A stretch of DNA of 64,000 nt from Neodiprion pinetum (taxonomy: Eukaryota > Arthropoda > Insecta > Hymenoptera > Diprionidae), in contig NC_060238.1 of the NCBI RefSeq assembly GCF_021155775.2, forward strand, positions 16,034,542 through 16,098,541, given 5' to 3'. The translations under genes and the position numbers were made by a program. The notes beneath the pieces were generated by a model. The model saw nothing but the letters and a program-made list of their open reading frames with translations, had not been told where the DNA came from and made no database searches. Below are positions 1 to 10,283 of the stretch, one piece after another; the stretch's first letter is position 1; the number at the start of each line of letters is the position of its first letter.

Positions 1-384
1 ATTCTATCTGACCAGTGCAATAGTTCCAGGTTGGTGCAGCAAAGTGACCAAAACAAATGAATTGAATACTACATTAACCAAGAAATATTATAGTACTATC
101 GCATATAATCACACTAAATATCGTTATTTGTATTATATTGTCTCGCACTTCTGACAATATTGAAATCGTTATTGCCGTGGTAACCATATTCCTAGAATTT
201 CTTAGCAACTATACCAATCAAAATTCTTCTCATTGCACAGATATTCACGCACACTCCCCAATAAACTCATCATGGAACGCAAAATCGCAGTACTTGATTT
301 TAGAATATACTCTCCTCCCCCGCGATTTGAGAATTACGTATAATGGAATATTCTCGGACTATTATCTGCAACGCTGAAACTTAC

Positions 385-650
385 CTACGGGATCCGTAGG
401 CAGAGCACCGTCTCCTCAGGCCGGATTCGGTGGTCTCACCGGCGGGAGATTTGGGCACGATACGAGAAAGCGTAACGAAGCAGCGGAAAAGCTCTTTGAT
501 GTTGTAGTCGTCTTTCGCTGAACACTCCATTACCTTCGCTCGAAGCTTCGGCAACTCGCAGAAGAGCCACTCGCTAACATCCTCTATCCGCACCTCCCGT
601 CGTGTTGGCGCTAGGTCCAACTTATTGCCGGCAATCACAATCGGCACTTC
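385..650 (-). CDS. Internal exon of a Ras-family small GTPase (host gene fragment)
   Basis: This exon encodes the C-terminal half of a Ras-like GTPase G domain. Visible motifs are the G4 guanine-specificity motif GNKLDL and the G5 motif ECSAKD, followed by a helix like the terminal G-domain helix (NIKELFRCFV). The exon is bounded by a splice acceptor (CTAG before GAAGTGCCG at 650) and a strong donor (AG|GTAAGT at 385/384), and it starts in frame with no local ATG, so it is internal. The frame hits a stop just inside the downstream intron. The other G-domain exons should lie beyond position 650 or outside the window; I did not find them. The subfamily cannot be fixed from this exon. It is the only convincing host coding exon in the window. 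Confidence 0.75.
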
Positions 651-859
651 CTAGATTGGGTTGGAAATTAAAAATCTTTATATAGCACCAATATCACTAC
701 CATTTATTATTTTCATGTTTTAATTTTTGTTTGCATACGCTTATATGCGAATCGTTGCACAATCTGTTAATATTTTCAGTATGCAAATCTTAGAGCGACC
801 AGAAACGCAGATTTGACACGCCCACTGAAAAGTAGAAAAACATTACCGGGTGGGCTGCG

Positions 860-1080
860 GATGGAATGGCTGGGGCGGGGAGGGGAGGGACGGAGGGTAA
901 AGGGAATCTGTGGAGGTATGAGGGCATGTATATGTGGGTCCGAGGTTAAACCTGTCAAGATTTGAGGGCATATATGTGGGTTCGAGGCTAAATCTGTCAA
1001 GATCTGAGATCAGAATTCCTTCACCCTCTCTCCCTCCCTTCCCCACCACAGCCATTCCATCCGCGGCCTACCCTCCCCCT
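860..1080. repeat. Foldback with short internal duplication
   Basis: A G-rich stretch near 860-895 and a C-rich stretch near 1018-1075 are imperfect inverted copies; both contain GGAATGGCT or its complement beside GCGGATGG/CCATCCGC. Between them a roughly 50-bp unit containing GGGCATATATGTGGG occurs twice. A TTCGACC-rich simple repeat follows at about 1105-1170. The open frames here fall in low-complexity sequence and are not genes. It may be a small MITE. Confidence 0.5.
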
Positions 1081-1408
1081 ATTTAGCCTTTCACCCCCCG
1101 ATATTCAAGCTTCAGCTTTCGACCTTCGACCTTCAATCTTCGACCTTTAATCGACCTTCGACCTTTTCAACGTTCATGCCTATAATTGTATATTTAAACC
1201 AGCAATTTACATCATATACATACTTGACTTAAGACTAATAGTCCCAAGGACAATAATATATACCCTGCAGAGACATTTAGCATGTCTGTGCGCAGGACTG
1301 GCGAAAGTAGATGGAGAAAAAAATAAGAAAATAGTTATTTAAGATATAACTAAGAAAGTTTATCAATAATAATATAATAAAATATAATGTGAATATAAAA
1401 TAAAATGA

Positions 1409-2051
1409 TCATTTTTGTTGTAGTTTCTCGATGCTTGAGTAGTTTCTTTGTGATATTTGGTAGCTCTTTATTTGCCTCTTTATATTTTTTTTACTACATT
1501 CTAATATTTTCAGCTCATGCGTGAGTCTGTTATAGCTCTTTATTCCCTGAATCACATGATTTTTAAAGCCTATAGTTTTGGAGGTCTTTGGTATAGCAAT
1601 AGTTTTGTTTCTAGTATTGCTTCCCGATTGGGTGTATTTGGTTTTCAAGTCGTCATAATGATATAGCAGTGACTCCAATGTGTAAGTCTCGCGGATGTTT
1701 AGAGGTTCCATCAGATCAGCATTATTTCGTGCAATTATCTTCCATAGTCTGGGCTGGACCCTCTCAAGAGAGTCCATTATATTTCCGTATGCTCCACCCC
1801 ATGCTATTATACCGTAGTGAGCTACACTTCCAAAAAGTGCGAGGTACATCATTACCAGAATTTTTTTATGAGCGAAATGCGATAGTCTCCAGAAAACGTA
1901 GAGCAAATATCTGGGTTTTTTAATAATGTGGTCTATTTGAAAATTCCACCTGAGATGACTATCAAAGATAACCCCTAAATACTTTGTACTCTGTACTCTC
2001 TTTATTTCCACACCGTTAATGGTAATTGCGAACTCGGTCGGAATGCTGACT
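1409..2051 (-). pseudogene. 3' fragment of a non-LTR retrotransposon reverse transcriptase
   Basis: The minus strand encodes the region just C-terminal to the polymerase core of a non-LTR (LINE-type) reverse transcriptase. The diagnostic segment is KYLGVIFDSHLRW, followed by a helix-rich region with GIIAWGGAYGN. The frame extends upstream of the first ATG (about 2011) to around 2051, where homology ends abruptly beside a minisatellite. The catalytic YxDD box, endonuclease and first ORF are absent, so this is a 5'-truncated dead copy, which is usual for LINE insertions. The clade is uncertain; jockey/CR1-like is plausible. Confidence 0.8.
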
Positions 2052-2255
2052 TTATATGGCTATAACGATTTAACCTTTTATCCCACATATATACCATTAT
2101 ACCTGTGAAGCCTTAACCCTTCACCCTACGTATATGCCCTTATAGCTATGAAGGTTTAAGTATTTATCCTACGTATATATCTATGAAGATTTAACCCTTT
2201 ACCCTACATATAGTATACCGTAACACCTATGAAGACTTCACCCTTCAACTTCTGT
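2050..2255. repeat. Diverged minisatellite, unit about 55 bp
   Basis: Several imperfect copies of a unit containing CTATGAAGRTTTAACCCTT and CCTACGTATATA follow one another. A similar phrase (TTAACCCTTTATAC) reappears near 4738, on the far side of the 2266-4705 element. That suggests the element inserted into this array. Confidence 0.6.
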
Positions 2256-2265
2256 ATACATATAC

Positions 2266-4705
2266 CGGGACAATCTCTTGAAACTATACATACAATGCGC
2301 ATGCGCGAGTTTTATCAGCTGCTCGGACAGGCTGGCCACTCCGAGTTTCAGCTGTCAAACTCTGTTTCTGATGGCGATGTAGTTCATACGACTTTTTAAG
2401 GTTAGAATCTCAAACAGTCGAGGTAGTGACTCGGAAAGTTGATGCTAATGCTCTTTGAAAATTGGCTTCATTCGACTGAAATGAGAAATCCGTTCAAATG
2501 CTGGGTGCTTTGAAGAAACGCAGCAGTTAGGTGGGAACATTTTATTTGATCACTTTTATTATTTCGTACATCAGAAATTACAATGAAATTATTTTCTATC
2601 AACAGGTGATACGGCCAAAATAATTACATCTCTAATATTTACTGTTATCTGCGTATTGAAATAATCACACGTACAAAGATCATCGCCACTTTCAAGCAAC
2701 TCAGCAACTTTCTCACTCTCTTGTGATTTCAGGCGGTAATATTGAATTTTATCACTTTTGAAAATGGGACATTAAACCGAGCGTTCGAGAAAGTTAAATA
2801 TGACACTATCTGTAACAGAACTGTGAATCTTTTTTTCTCGAAAATAGTTCAACAAAATTTACAAATAGTCGATAGTCAATGTATTTTTTCCGATCAATAA
2901 ATTATTGCTACTACTATTAAAAATTTTCTAATGATTATCAGAGTTCATTTCGCAAATTTTCAATGATGTTTAATTAAATAAATGAAGAGAACCTAATACT
3001 CAAATTGAAAATTCAAGTAATATTAGATTTATTAAAATGATTTCTGTATTTTATGTTAGTGCGGTTCGAAACAAAGAAAATCTAATCGGAAGCGTAGAAA
3101 CCAGGAACGTAGATCACATCCTATGACACAAGTTGAAAATCAACTTTCTCAAAATGCGCCTTAACGTCACAATTAGCTTCAAGGACAATCAGGTTTTAGA
3201 GTAATGTCAGAAAATTATTACGAGGATATTGACTTATCGGATTCAAGATTGTATCCCTTATTCCATCAAAATAAATTAATATCTAATTTTCAACGAAGTT
3301 TATGAAGATTCTTTTCCAAATAATGTAATCCGATACAATATCTTGTTCATAGTCCTCCGAACATCACCTTGTAACAAGGATATTTGGAAAGAGTCTCTTT
3401 TTTGCCGGAACCATTATAAAATTCTTGGTTTTCAATTCGTGCTACTGAATAACTTCTGCGTTTCAGATTCCATTTCAAATCTCAAATTGAGATTTTTTTT
3501 GCTCTAGACAATGCTAACATGAAATGCAGAAATAATGGCGGTAAATGGGGATTCACAAGCTGTCAGTCTTAGCGTAGGAACCTATAAAGAGTGTAAAATT
3601 GAATTTGGTTTCAAGTTATCGTGCAACTAGCTAGCCAGATGACACCGCCAACTAAGATTAAATTTAAAGACATTTTTAACCGAAGTTATTTAACAATTCT
3701 AGATTCAGATTGATTCAGTTTGCCTAGCAAAATTCAACCCCACAATCTAATTGAGGACTTGAAAAACTATTGATCTGAATTTAATGCCTAAGAGAGTAAA
3801 AGTAAACTTCAAAATAAGATATCAAATTAAATGGCATAAAGTTTGAACAACAATGCTGGTCAATAATAATGCTTAAATTACAATGGTGCACAGAATGATT
3901 CCTCGGTAGAATGAATTGGCGGCAACGGTTAAGTAACAAACTTATCGCTATTGGCTCGATCAAAGTAAAATGATGGGATATTCAGCCATTATCATCTGTA
4001 GTGTATCCCGCTCTTCAATTTTGCTTCAACTGATGTTAAAAAGGTGGCGATGGCCTGATAAAATTCACTCTGGCACCTGATATCTGACGGAACAACCAGG
4101 TTCGATGATTATAATGATTGCACCGCTCGAGAAACCAGGATCCTTGCCACCTAAACGTTTTGACCATCAGGTAAGGCATAATTTTCCTCGTATTAATCAA
4201 AGTTTAAACTTTGAGCCTGCCGAAAAAAAAAGAATTTCACTATTGAATCCATGTTAAAATATTGTCATTGTCAAAGATCACGTAATTGGAAATTTACTTA
4301 CATGCTTCCGTGCCTTACAAATTTACTTAAGTCCAGACTCCTTCTTGTTAATGACATTTCACATTGAATGTCGGATTTTTTCTTTCAATGAATAACATCC
4401 AATTTCCCTATCATTTGATATTTGCGTCGGTCAAATATTTTCCGATATCGACCACGGTATTGCTGAACGATAGTATTCTTAGTATTCTTAGACAATTCAC
4501 GATACGTAAAAATAAACAGCAACATAACCTCAATCCGCGGTTTTATGCACGAGAGATTTACAGCTCTTGAGTCTTGTCTGATTTTGTGTACGTTGGCCCC
4601 CTGCTCAGCAGACAAAAACATCGCCGCGGGGCGATTTCACCAAGCAATGAGATTGAATTATTTGGCGCATGCGCATTGTATGTATAGTTTTAAGAGATTG
4701 TCCCG
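2266..4705. mobile_element. Non-autonomous DNA transposon with 41-bp terminal inverted repeats
   Basis: The left end (2266-2306) begins CGGGACAATCTCTT and closes with GCGCATGCGC. The right end (4665-4705) is its inverse complement, with only about one mismatch in 41 bases. The 2.4-kb interior is AT-rich and has no frame resembling a transposase, so the element would depend on a partner. The bases outside both ends are AT-rich (ATATA-like), but a clean target duplication is not certain. The superfamily is not identified. Confidence 0.7.
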
Positions 4706-4744
4706 ATATATCCTCTAGGCATCAGGGATTCAACACTTAACCCT

Positions 4745-7170
4745 TTATACATTGTAACGTGGCATTTTGACGCCTGTCACAAGGGGCTCCCCGAACCCTT
4801 GGTGGCACCCAAACTCGAGGGATGCACGATAGCGAAGTGGGTAGAAAAGAATGCCAGAACTGGAGTCACACATCCGAGCTTCCGAGAGGGGACACTGTAG
4901 CGAATCGCGATTGATATTTTGCAGGCTTCTGTTTTTTTTATTTTTTTCGAGTACAACGGTACCAGGCCAGCGGTCCATTACAAAGTCGAGGATAGTTTGG
5001 AGTGGCGGAATAGCGACGACCTCGAGGGAAGGATGTCGAGGCTGCGGAGGGCGGGCCAACGAAGATCCCTGCAACGCGGCAATCCAAGGCGGACGCGTTC
5101 CCGCTGGCGGTCGGCGCGCCGTAGCCTCCCCCCGCTCACCCAGCCGACGCCGGACCAACGCATTTGCGAGAGACCGCCTAGCGACGAGGAAGCACCACCC
5201 GCTGAACCCTGGGGCACCATAGAGCTGCGCGAAGGACGACATCAGGATCTAGCTTTAAGTTCTGCGCCGCGACGCGACGACAGGTGCACGCTAAGTTGTG
5301 CAATCCCCGAAATCGATGACGGATCGATTGTTACGTATTCTTGGGGGTATGAGGCCACGGAGGGAGTAGTATCGCGAGATCCACGTTGCGGCCGATCGTC
5401 AATTCCAAGATCACTCTAGTTCTGGCCACTGCACGAAACAGGCGATATTTTCGAGGTCGAGGCCATTAAGTTCGTGGTTGATTGTTCGGGTAGTGTGGTT
5501 GCGAGGACGATGGTAGCTAAAAACGAAGGGGTACGAGAGTTCGTGGCATGAATATAGACTGGTAAGTGCTGTTAATCTTCTCGCGAAAGAATTTCAAGAG
5601 GCATTAAATTGCGGCTTGCCGAGGAACGGATAACCATTTTGGAATTGGCGTTGTAGAAAAGTATCCGAAATTCTTTTGCCGAATCTTTTGCTTCTTGACT
5701 GTAGCCTGAGTTGCGCGTGATAAAGTAGTGCCAATTTTGAGTAATCGAGAATGTTGAGTAGAATTACGGGTTTTGATTGCGATCTTTTGTTTTTGAAATT
5801 AAGTACAGCCGAATTCGGTGTACAAGGTCGAGCCACGTTATCCGGTTTCAGGGTCACCTCTCGTGCAGGTCTCGAATCGTCAAAGGGGGAGTGTTCGAAT
5901 TCGCGAATCAAGTTGGGGACGCCCCGGGGGAAGATGAGCTTGGATGCGTTGCAATAAGCCGTAGCAGGGTAAAATGAAGAAAATATGATTTAAGGTAGTA
6001 ACTAGGGTTGCGACCAGCGCGGCAAGCACGGCTAGTTCTAGTTTGTTGTTTTTTTTTTTTTTGCCTCTAAAGGGTCTGCTCTTGATCGTATTATTCATTG
6101 TTGCGATTAGCGCTATAAAATAGAGGACAATCACGGTTAGCGCGTCGAGTGAGGTTTTGTTTTAGTTTATGTCTAATGGTTTATTGTTAAGTTTGGCGAT
6201 TAGCGCTGTTGTTAGTAGAGGACGATCGCAGTTAGCTCGTCGGGTCAGATTTTGTTTTTGGGTTTTTGTTTTGTTGTTTGTTATTAAAAGAAGCGACTAG
6301 CACACGTAGGCTCAATTTTTTTTACAGAGTGGATTTTTCTCAGGTCTGTTTATTTGATTTTGAATCGCGAAGAGCGATTTTAAATTATTCTTTTTTTGTT
6401 TTGTTTTTGTATCATTGCTGGCGTAAAATGTATGATTTTATTCTATTTTCGTTAAATAACGTATTGTTGACGAGTGTCTCGCTCCCTCCCCAAAAATGAC
6501 CCCACCCCTCTCCGCGGTACTGAGCTACCGAGTTAATTGCCAAGGTCTAGCGAATTAACGATTTCGAGGCGTGTTAATCACGCCAAGCGCCCTACAGAAT
6601 CTCGCAATATCTTTTGTAATATCCACGTCAGCTTACATCACGGGCCGCCGAATTATTGTGAACGCGATAAGTTCTCGGTCATTTTGTCCGAGTGACCGAA
6701 GTACGGGAAAAATTCACGTCCGAACATATAAATCCCTATACCTACAAAAATCTGACCTCTTACCGCCTTCCTTCCCCCCTCCCCCCTCCCATCCAAACTC
6801 AAAAATGGAGGTTGACAAGCGAAGCCGTAACCAGGAGGATAACACAATGCCACTTTTCCTATACTTGAACCCGGTTCGCATTTTGTCCGCATTCTGTAGT
6901 TCTTTAGCGCTCTATACGTGGCGCCACTTATCTCCTCATCGAGTGCTTGACTTGACTCAGAAGATAAGTGGCGCCAGAAGTGACGAAATTGGGCAACACA
7001 AAAGACGGACATTCGAAGCGAAGCGACTCCAGCAGCCTGTGTCACCCCCCTGGCCGTAACGAAGGCTTTGGTTGGGATACCCCCCCACTCCCCACCCGTG
7101 AAGAACGGTCGACGACCGGGCTGTGTCAGTAAAGTAGGGATTTGTATCCAAAACCGGCCTTACTTTACTA
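4745..7170. other. GC-rich block without a recognisable gene; possible solo LTR
   Basis: From 4745 to about 5960 the sequence is clearly richer in GC than its surroundings and open frames occur on both strands, but none shows a known domain and their composition is biased. The block begins TGTAACGTGG, compatible with an LTR 5' end, and passes through T-rich (6020-6480) and pyrimidine-rich (6760-6800) tracts towards 7170. A matching second LTR or flanking duplication is not seen. No gene is called. Confidence 0.3.
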
Positions 7171-7857
7171 CTAATGCACGCTTCTTTATCCTACAATATA
7201 CAGTGTAGACTTTACTCCCTGCCTCAATCCAAAGCAACAATGTTTAAAATCTAGCGACAAGTATATGATTTGTAGTAATAGTCACTGTACATTAAGGTTG
7301 CATATTAGCTATACGATGCAAAAAACTCTCACAGACGTACATGCTACCAGGAATATGTAACATCACGAAATTTTCCGTCACTGGAAGCATAAAAGGTTGT
7401 CACTCCGAAAGGTGTACATTAGAGTTGTCCTTAATAGAGTAATTTCCGAATTTGTATGCTCCCAGGGGCTTAAACGTTGTCAAATTAATACAAACAATTC
7501 TCTGAAAATTTGAACTGTCTACATCAACTCTAAGATAGTCCGCATTGTAATCGAAGTTGCTTATGGAAATAACGTGAGAAAAACGTTGACTGCTATTTGA
7601 AATTAAAAATAAGTCGTTGGTATATATACCGAGAATTATGAAAAATACATATTTTTGTTGAAAATTGGATGCTCCAGAAACAAGCTGTGACGCATAAAAT
7701 TCGTAAATAAAAGCGTTTATATCTTAACCATCGAATTTCATTAAACTTTGGATGTTGATTAATTTAGAAATAACCATATGAAGGACCACGGTAATGTACT
7801 TACAGTAAATCTTAACTTTTCGATCTGGTGAAAATATGCGCTTGTTGTACATTGTGC
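7170..7857. other. AT-rich intergenic DNA, nothing recognised
   Basis: I see no open frame of note, no terminal repeats and no RNA gene signature in this stretch between the GC-rich block and the SINE. Confidence 0.4.
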
Positions 7858-8182
7858 CACCGACCGTAGTAGCTCAGGTGTTAGCACTCGTGACTGCGGA
7901 GCGGGACGACTCGAGTTCAAATCCCCTGCCTGTCAATTCGGTCCTGAACGGCAACCTGCAAAAATGTAAGACGGGTCACGCCATTCAGGCGCCGAGTTGC
8001 TGGTCGGTGCTTTGGACTCGGGTCCGGCTACACCTGGACAAGGTTTTCGGCAGTTTTCCTTGTCCCTCGTGCGAATGCGGGTATTTCTACTACCACTGCC
8101 GTACCCCCTTGCTTGCTCCTTACTTCCTCAACCGATTGCAAACATAATTCTGATGAATAAAGAACTATTATTATTATATTCA
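7858..8182 (+). repeat. tRNA-derived SINE
   Basis: The head carries Pol III type-2 promoter elements: an A-box-like TAGCTCAGGTGTTAG near 7869 and a B-box-like GAGTTCAAATCCCC near 7912, spaced as in tRNA genes. A body of about 250 bp unrelated to tRNA follows, ending in an ATT-repeat tail (about 8165-8182). This layout is the classic tRNA-SINE architecture. The open frames crossing it are not genes. Confidence 0.75.
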
Positions 8183-8261
8183 CGGTTTTATGCTGTATGC
8201 TATAAATCCGCATATTTTAATCTAGCATACGTGGACTGAACGTAACACGAATATGTGATCT

Positions 8262-8301
8262 CTATCTCTCCCTCTCCCTCTCCCTCTCCCTCTCCCTCTC
8301 T
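8262..8301. repeat. TCTCCC microsatellite (left part)
   Basis: This is a run of TCTCCC hexamers. The same hexamer run resumes at 27526-27549 beyond the Polinton and the LINE tail, consistent with one microsatellite split by nested insertions. Confidence 0.7.
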
Positions 8302-8511
8302 TCCTTCAAACACTCTGCTGCAGCTATCTGGAACAGTCTCCCGGAAGCTATACACACTGCTCCATCGGTGCAGGTATTCAAGGCCCGCCTCTCTGCGCAC
8401 CTGATGCGTCGTTAATATTTCCCGCATCGCTCTCATATCAAAACTTGAACCTATTATTGTATAAGGCCGTATACACTCACGAATTTCTCTGCTCAATTAG
8501 TTTTAATATGA
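8302..8511 (+). pseudogene. C-terminal end of a non-LTR retrotransposon RT, split by the Polinton
   Basis: The plus strand reads AAAIWNSLPEAIHTAPSVQV followed by FKARLSAHLMRR and a stop. This matches the far C-terminus of CR1/jockey-type LINE polyproteins (A-A-x-x-W-N-S-L-P, then S-V-x-x-F-K). The 3' untranslated region runs into the Polinton at 8518 and continues after 27357, ending in an AATC-repeat tail near 27524. The copy is strongly 5'-truncated and was interrupted later by the Polinton. Confidence 0.75.
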
Positions 8512-8517
8512 TACATT
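8512..8517. other. Polinton target-site duplication, left copy
   Basis: TACATT immediately precedes the element and is repeated exactly at 27352-27357. Six bases is the characteristic Maverick/Polinton target duplication length, which fixes the element boundaries. Confidence 0.93.
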
Positions 8518-9667
8518 AGTAGTATAGGGGCACTTTGGGGCGTCACAACAAACCCCCCTCGCACCCCTCTCCGGCGCCAGCCCCTCGCCTAGGAGTGACT
8601 TTGGGGCGCCTTCCCCTTCCCCCGCCGCCCCTCGCCTAGGAGTGACTTTGGGACGCCTTCCCCTTCCCCCGCCGCCCCTCGCCTAGGAGTGACTTTGGGA
8701 CGCCTTCCCCTTCCCCCGCCGCCCCTCGCCACGGAGCGAATTTTGGGATGCCATCCCCTTCCCCCGCCGCCCCTCGCCACGGAGCGAATTTGGGACGCCT
8801 TCCCCTTCCCCCGCCGCCCCTCGCCACGGAGCGAATTTTGGGACGCCATCCCCTTCCCCCGCCGCCCCTCGCCGCCGAGCGAATTTTGGGACGCCATCCC
8901 CTTCCCCCGCCGCCCCTCGCCTAGGAGTGACTTTGGGACGCCATCCCCTTCCCCCGCCGCCCCTCGCCACGGAGCGAATTTTGGGGCCCCTTCCCCTTCC
9001 CCCGCAGCCCCTCGTCAAGGAGGTATTTTATTCTAGAAGCTTCTCCGGACGACCACCCCTTTCCCGCAACCCCTTACCAAGGAGCGGTTTTTCCGCCTCG
9101 AAGTTCCGCGGCTCGTCAGCCCTTCGCCCGTGACCCCCTCGCCGCGTGGTGAATATCGTGTGACGACCCCTTACCCCGGGTACCGTTGACCGCGAATCAG
9201 ATTCCGGACTCTACGGGATGGCCTCTGGGCCTGTGCACCCTGACCATGGGACGATCCCCTTACCCTGGTGCCCCTGGCCGTGCGGCCGATTCTGGGGCCA
9301 CCTACCCATCTGGCCCCGCTACCTCCGTTCACGAAGCGAACTCTGCGACTTGGACGTTTGGGGTTACAGGTCCTCCACCCCGGCTCTCGTTCTTTCTCCA
9401 TCCCTGCTCTCTGTGTCGGGTGCTCGTGTCACTGACCTTACCCAGCCGTCAGTGTTTATCCTAAGGTTTACGTGCGCTTGGAAAATATAGACCTGGTCAC
9501 TCTCTCTCTCTTTCTTAATGCAAGACTATAGGCATACTTAGATGTACGAGGATCAGGGTGGGTGGGTGAGGAAACAGAACTCAATGGTGGATTGCATAGA
9601 AAAATCAAATCTCATCCTCGCAGGTTTATTCGGTTAACGCAGGTGCAAATACATACATGGTTATTAC
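8518..9667 (+). repeat. Polinton left terminal inverted repeat (1150 bp)
   Basis: The sequence from 8518 to the GGTTATTAC ending at 9667 is repeated in inverse orientation at 26249-27351. The outer part is a GC-rich minisatellite; the inner part is unique and almost identical in both copies. Open frames on both strands inside it are mirrored exactly in the other terminus and show no domains, so they are not called as genes. Confidence 0.95.
8578..9015 (+). repeat. Subterminal 47-bp minisatellite (left)
   Basis: About nine units of 47 bp are present, each containing CCCCTTCCCCCGCCGCCCCT. Two variants are interspersed, one joined by CTAGGAGTGACTTTGGG and the other by ACGGAGCGAATTTTGGG. The left array has one unit more than the right, which accounts for the whole 47-bp length difference between the termini. 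Confidence 0.85.
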
Positions 9668-9731
9668 AGATAACGACTAAGAGATAATTACAATGTTCTT
9701 ATAATTACACAAGATATGTTATCAAGGTTTT

Positions 9732-10283
9732 TTATTTACCAGCCTTATAATCAGCAACATTACAATTCTTAGAGGTACAACATTGAAGACAACTTATAGG
9801 ATAAATGTGATTTGAATTGATGGTGTTAGTTTTGCGTTTTGTGACATGGGCTATTCGGTTGTGGAATAATTCTGCGATACGATCGTTTCTTTCGAGGTCA
9901 GGAGTAAATATATTGAGAAAATCCCGCAGAGAAAAACCAGCAGCCATAAAGTGCATAAACATAATACAAAATTGTCCACATACATCAGAAGTGAGGCTTT
10001 GAAGCTGTCTGTCGTTCCAGTCGTATCGTCTGCAATTTCTTCGTAAAGTCCGCTTATGGTGAGGGACGAATGGTGGTAATCCGAAGCTGTCGAAGTATGT
10101 ACCGTGTCCGGAGGAACTGACGAAAAATGCCACCCAGTGGCTACCGGGGCGTGTGTGATCATCCGTGTTTGACACAAAGGCTGTCGGGCGTGTCCAGATG
10201 AGGGGTATCTGATCCGCTGCAAAAACCCCGGTCTTCCCGTTCGGAATCGCCGGCATCGCGCTCCATATCTGTAGACTGTCCAT
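9732..10283 (-). CDS. PRO: Adenain-like cysteine protease (virion maturation)
   Basis: A predicted 183-aa cysteine protease of the adenovirus endopeptidase (C5) type, which processes capsid precursors. Residues line up with the known tetrad: His49 in PGSHWVAFF, Asp65 in YFDSFG, Gln95, and Cys102 in DVCGQFC exactly seven residues after the Gln, as in adenain. I chose Met at 10283 (MDSLQIW) because the upstream extension is only a lysine run read from a GAA repeat. The 5' end overlaps the tail of the neighbouring gene (10159-11085) by 125 bases in another frame. It is the last gene of the minus-strand block and ends about 65 bp from the left terminal repeat. Confidence 0.88.
   Translation of the reverse strand: MDSLQIWSAMPAIPNGKTGVFAADQIPLIWTRPTAFVSNTDDHTRPGSHWVAFFVSSSGHGTYFDSFGLPPFVPHHKRTLRRNCRRYDWNDRQLQSLTSDVCGQFCIMFMHFMAAGFSLRDFLNIFTPDLERNDRIAELFHNRIAHVTKRKTNTINSNHIYPISCLQCCTSKNCNVADYKAGK

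Noticed and set aside
4745..5957. Several overlapping frames in a GC-rich block
   Set aside because: Frames exist on both strands in parallel because stops are rare in GC-rich DNA; none shows a conserved motif.
8578..9015. Regularly spaced repeats that could be mistaken for a CRISPR array
   Set aside because: The 47-bp units are contiguous with no unique spacers, occur in both Polinton termini, and lie in an animal genome.
8589..9490. Open frames on both strands within the left terminal repeat, mirrored at 26426-27417
   Set aside because: They arise from a GC-rich minisatellite and adjoining biased sequence, appear on both strands, and have no domain; the mirroring only reflects the inverted repeat.
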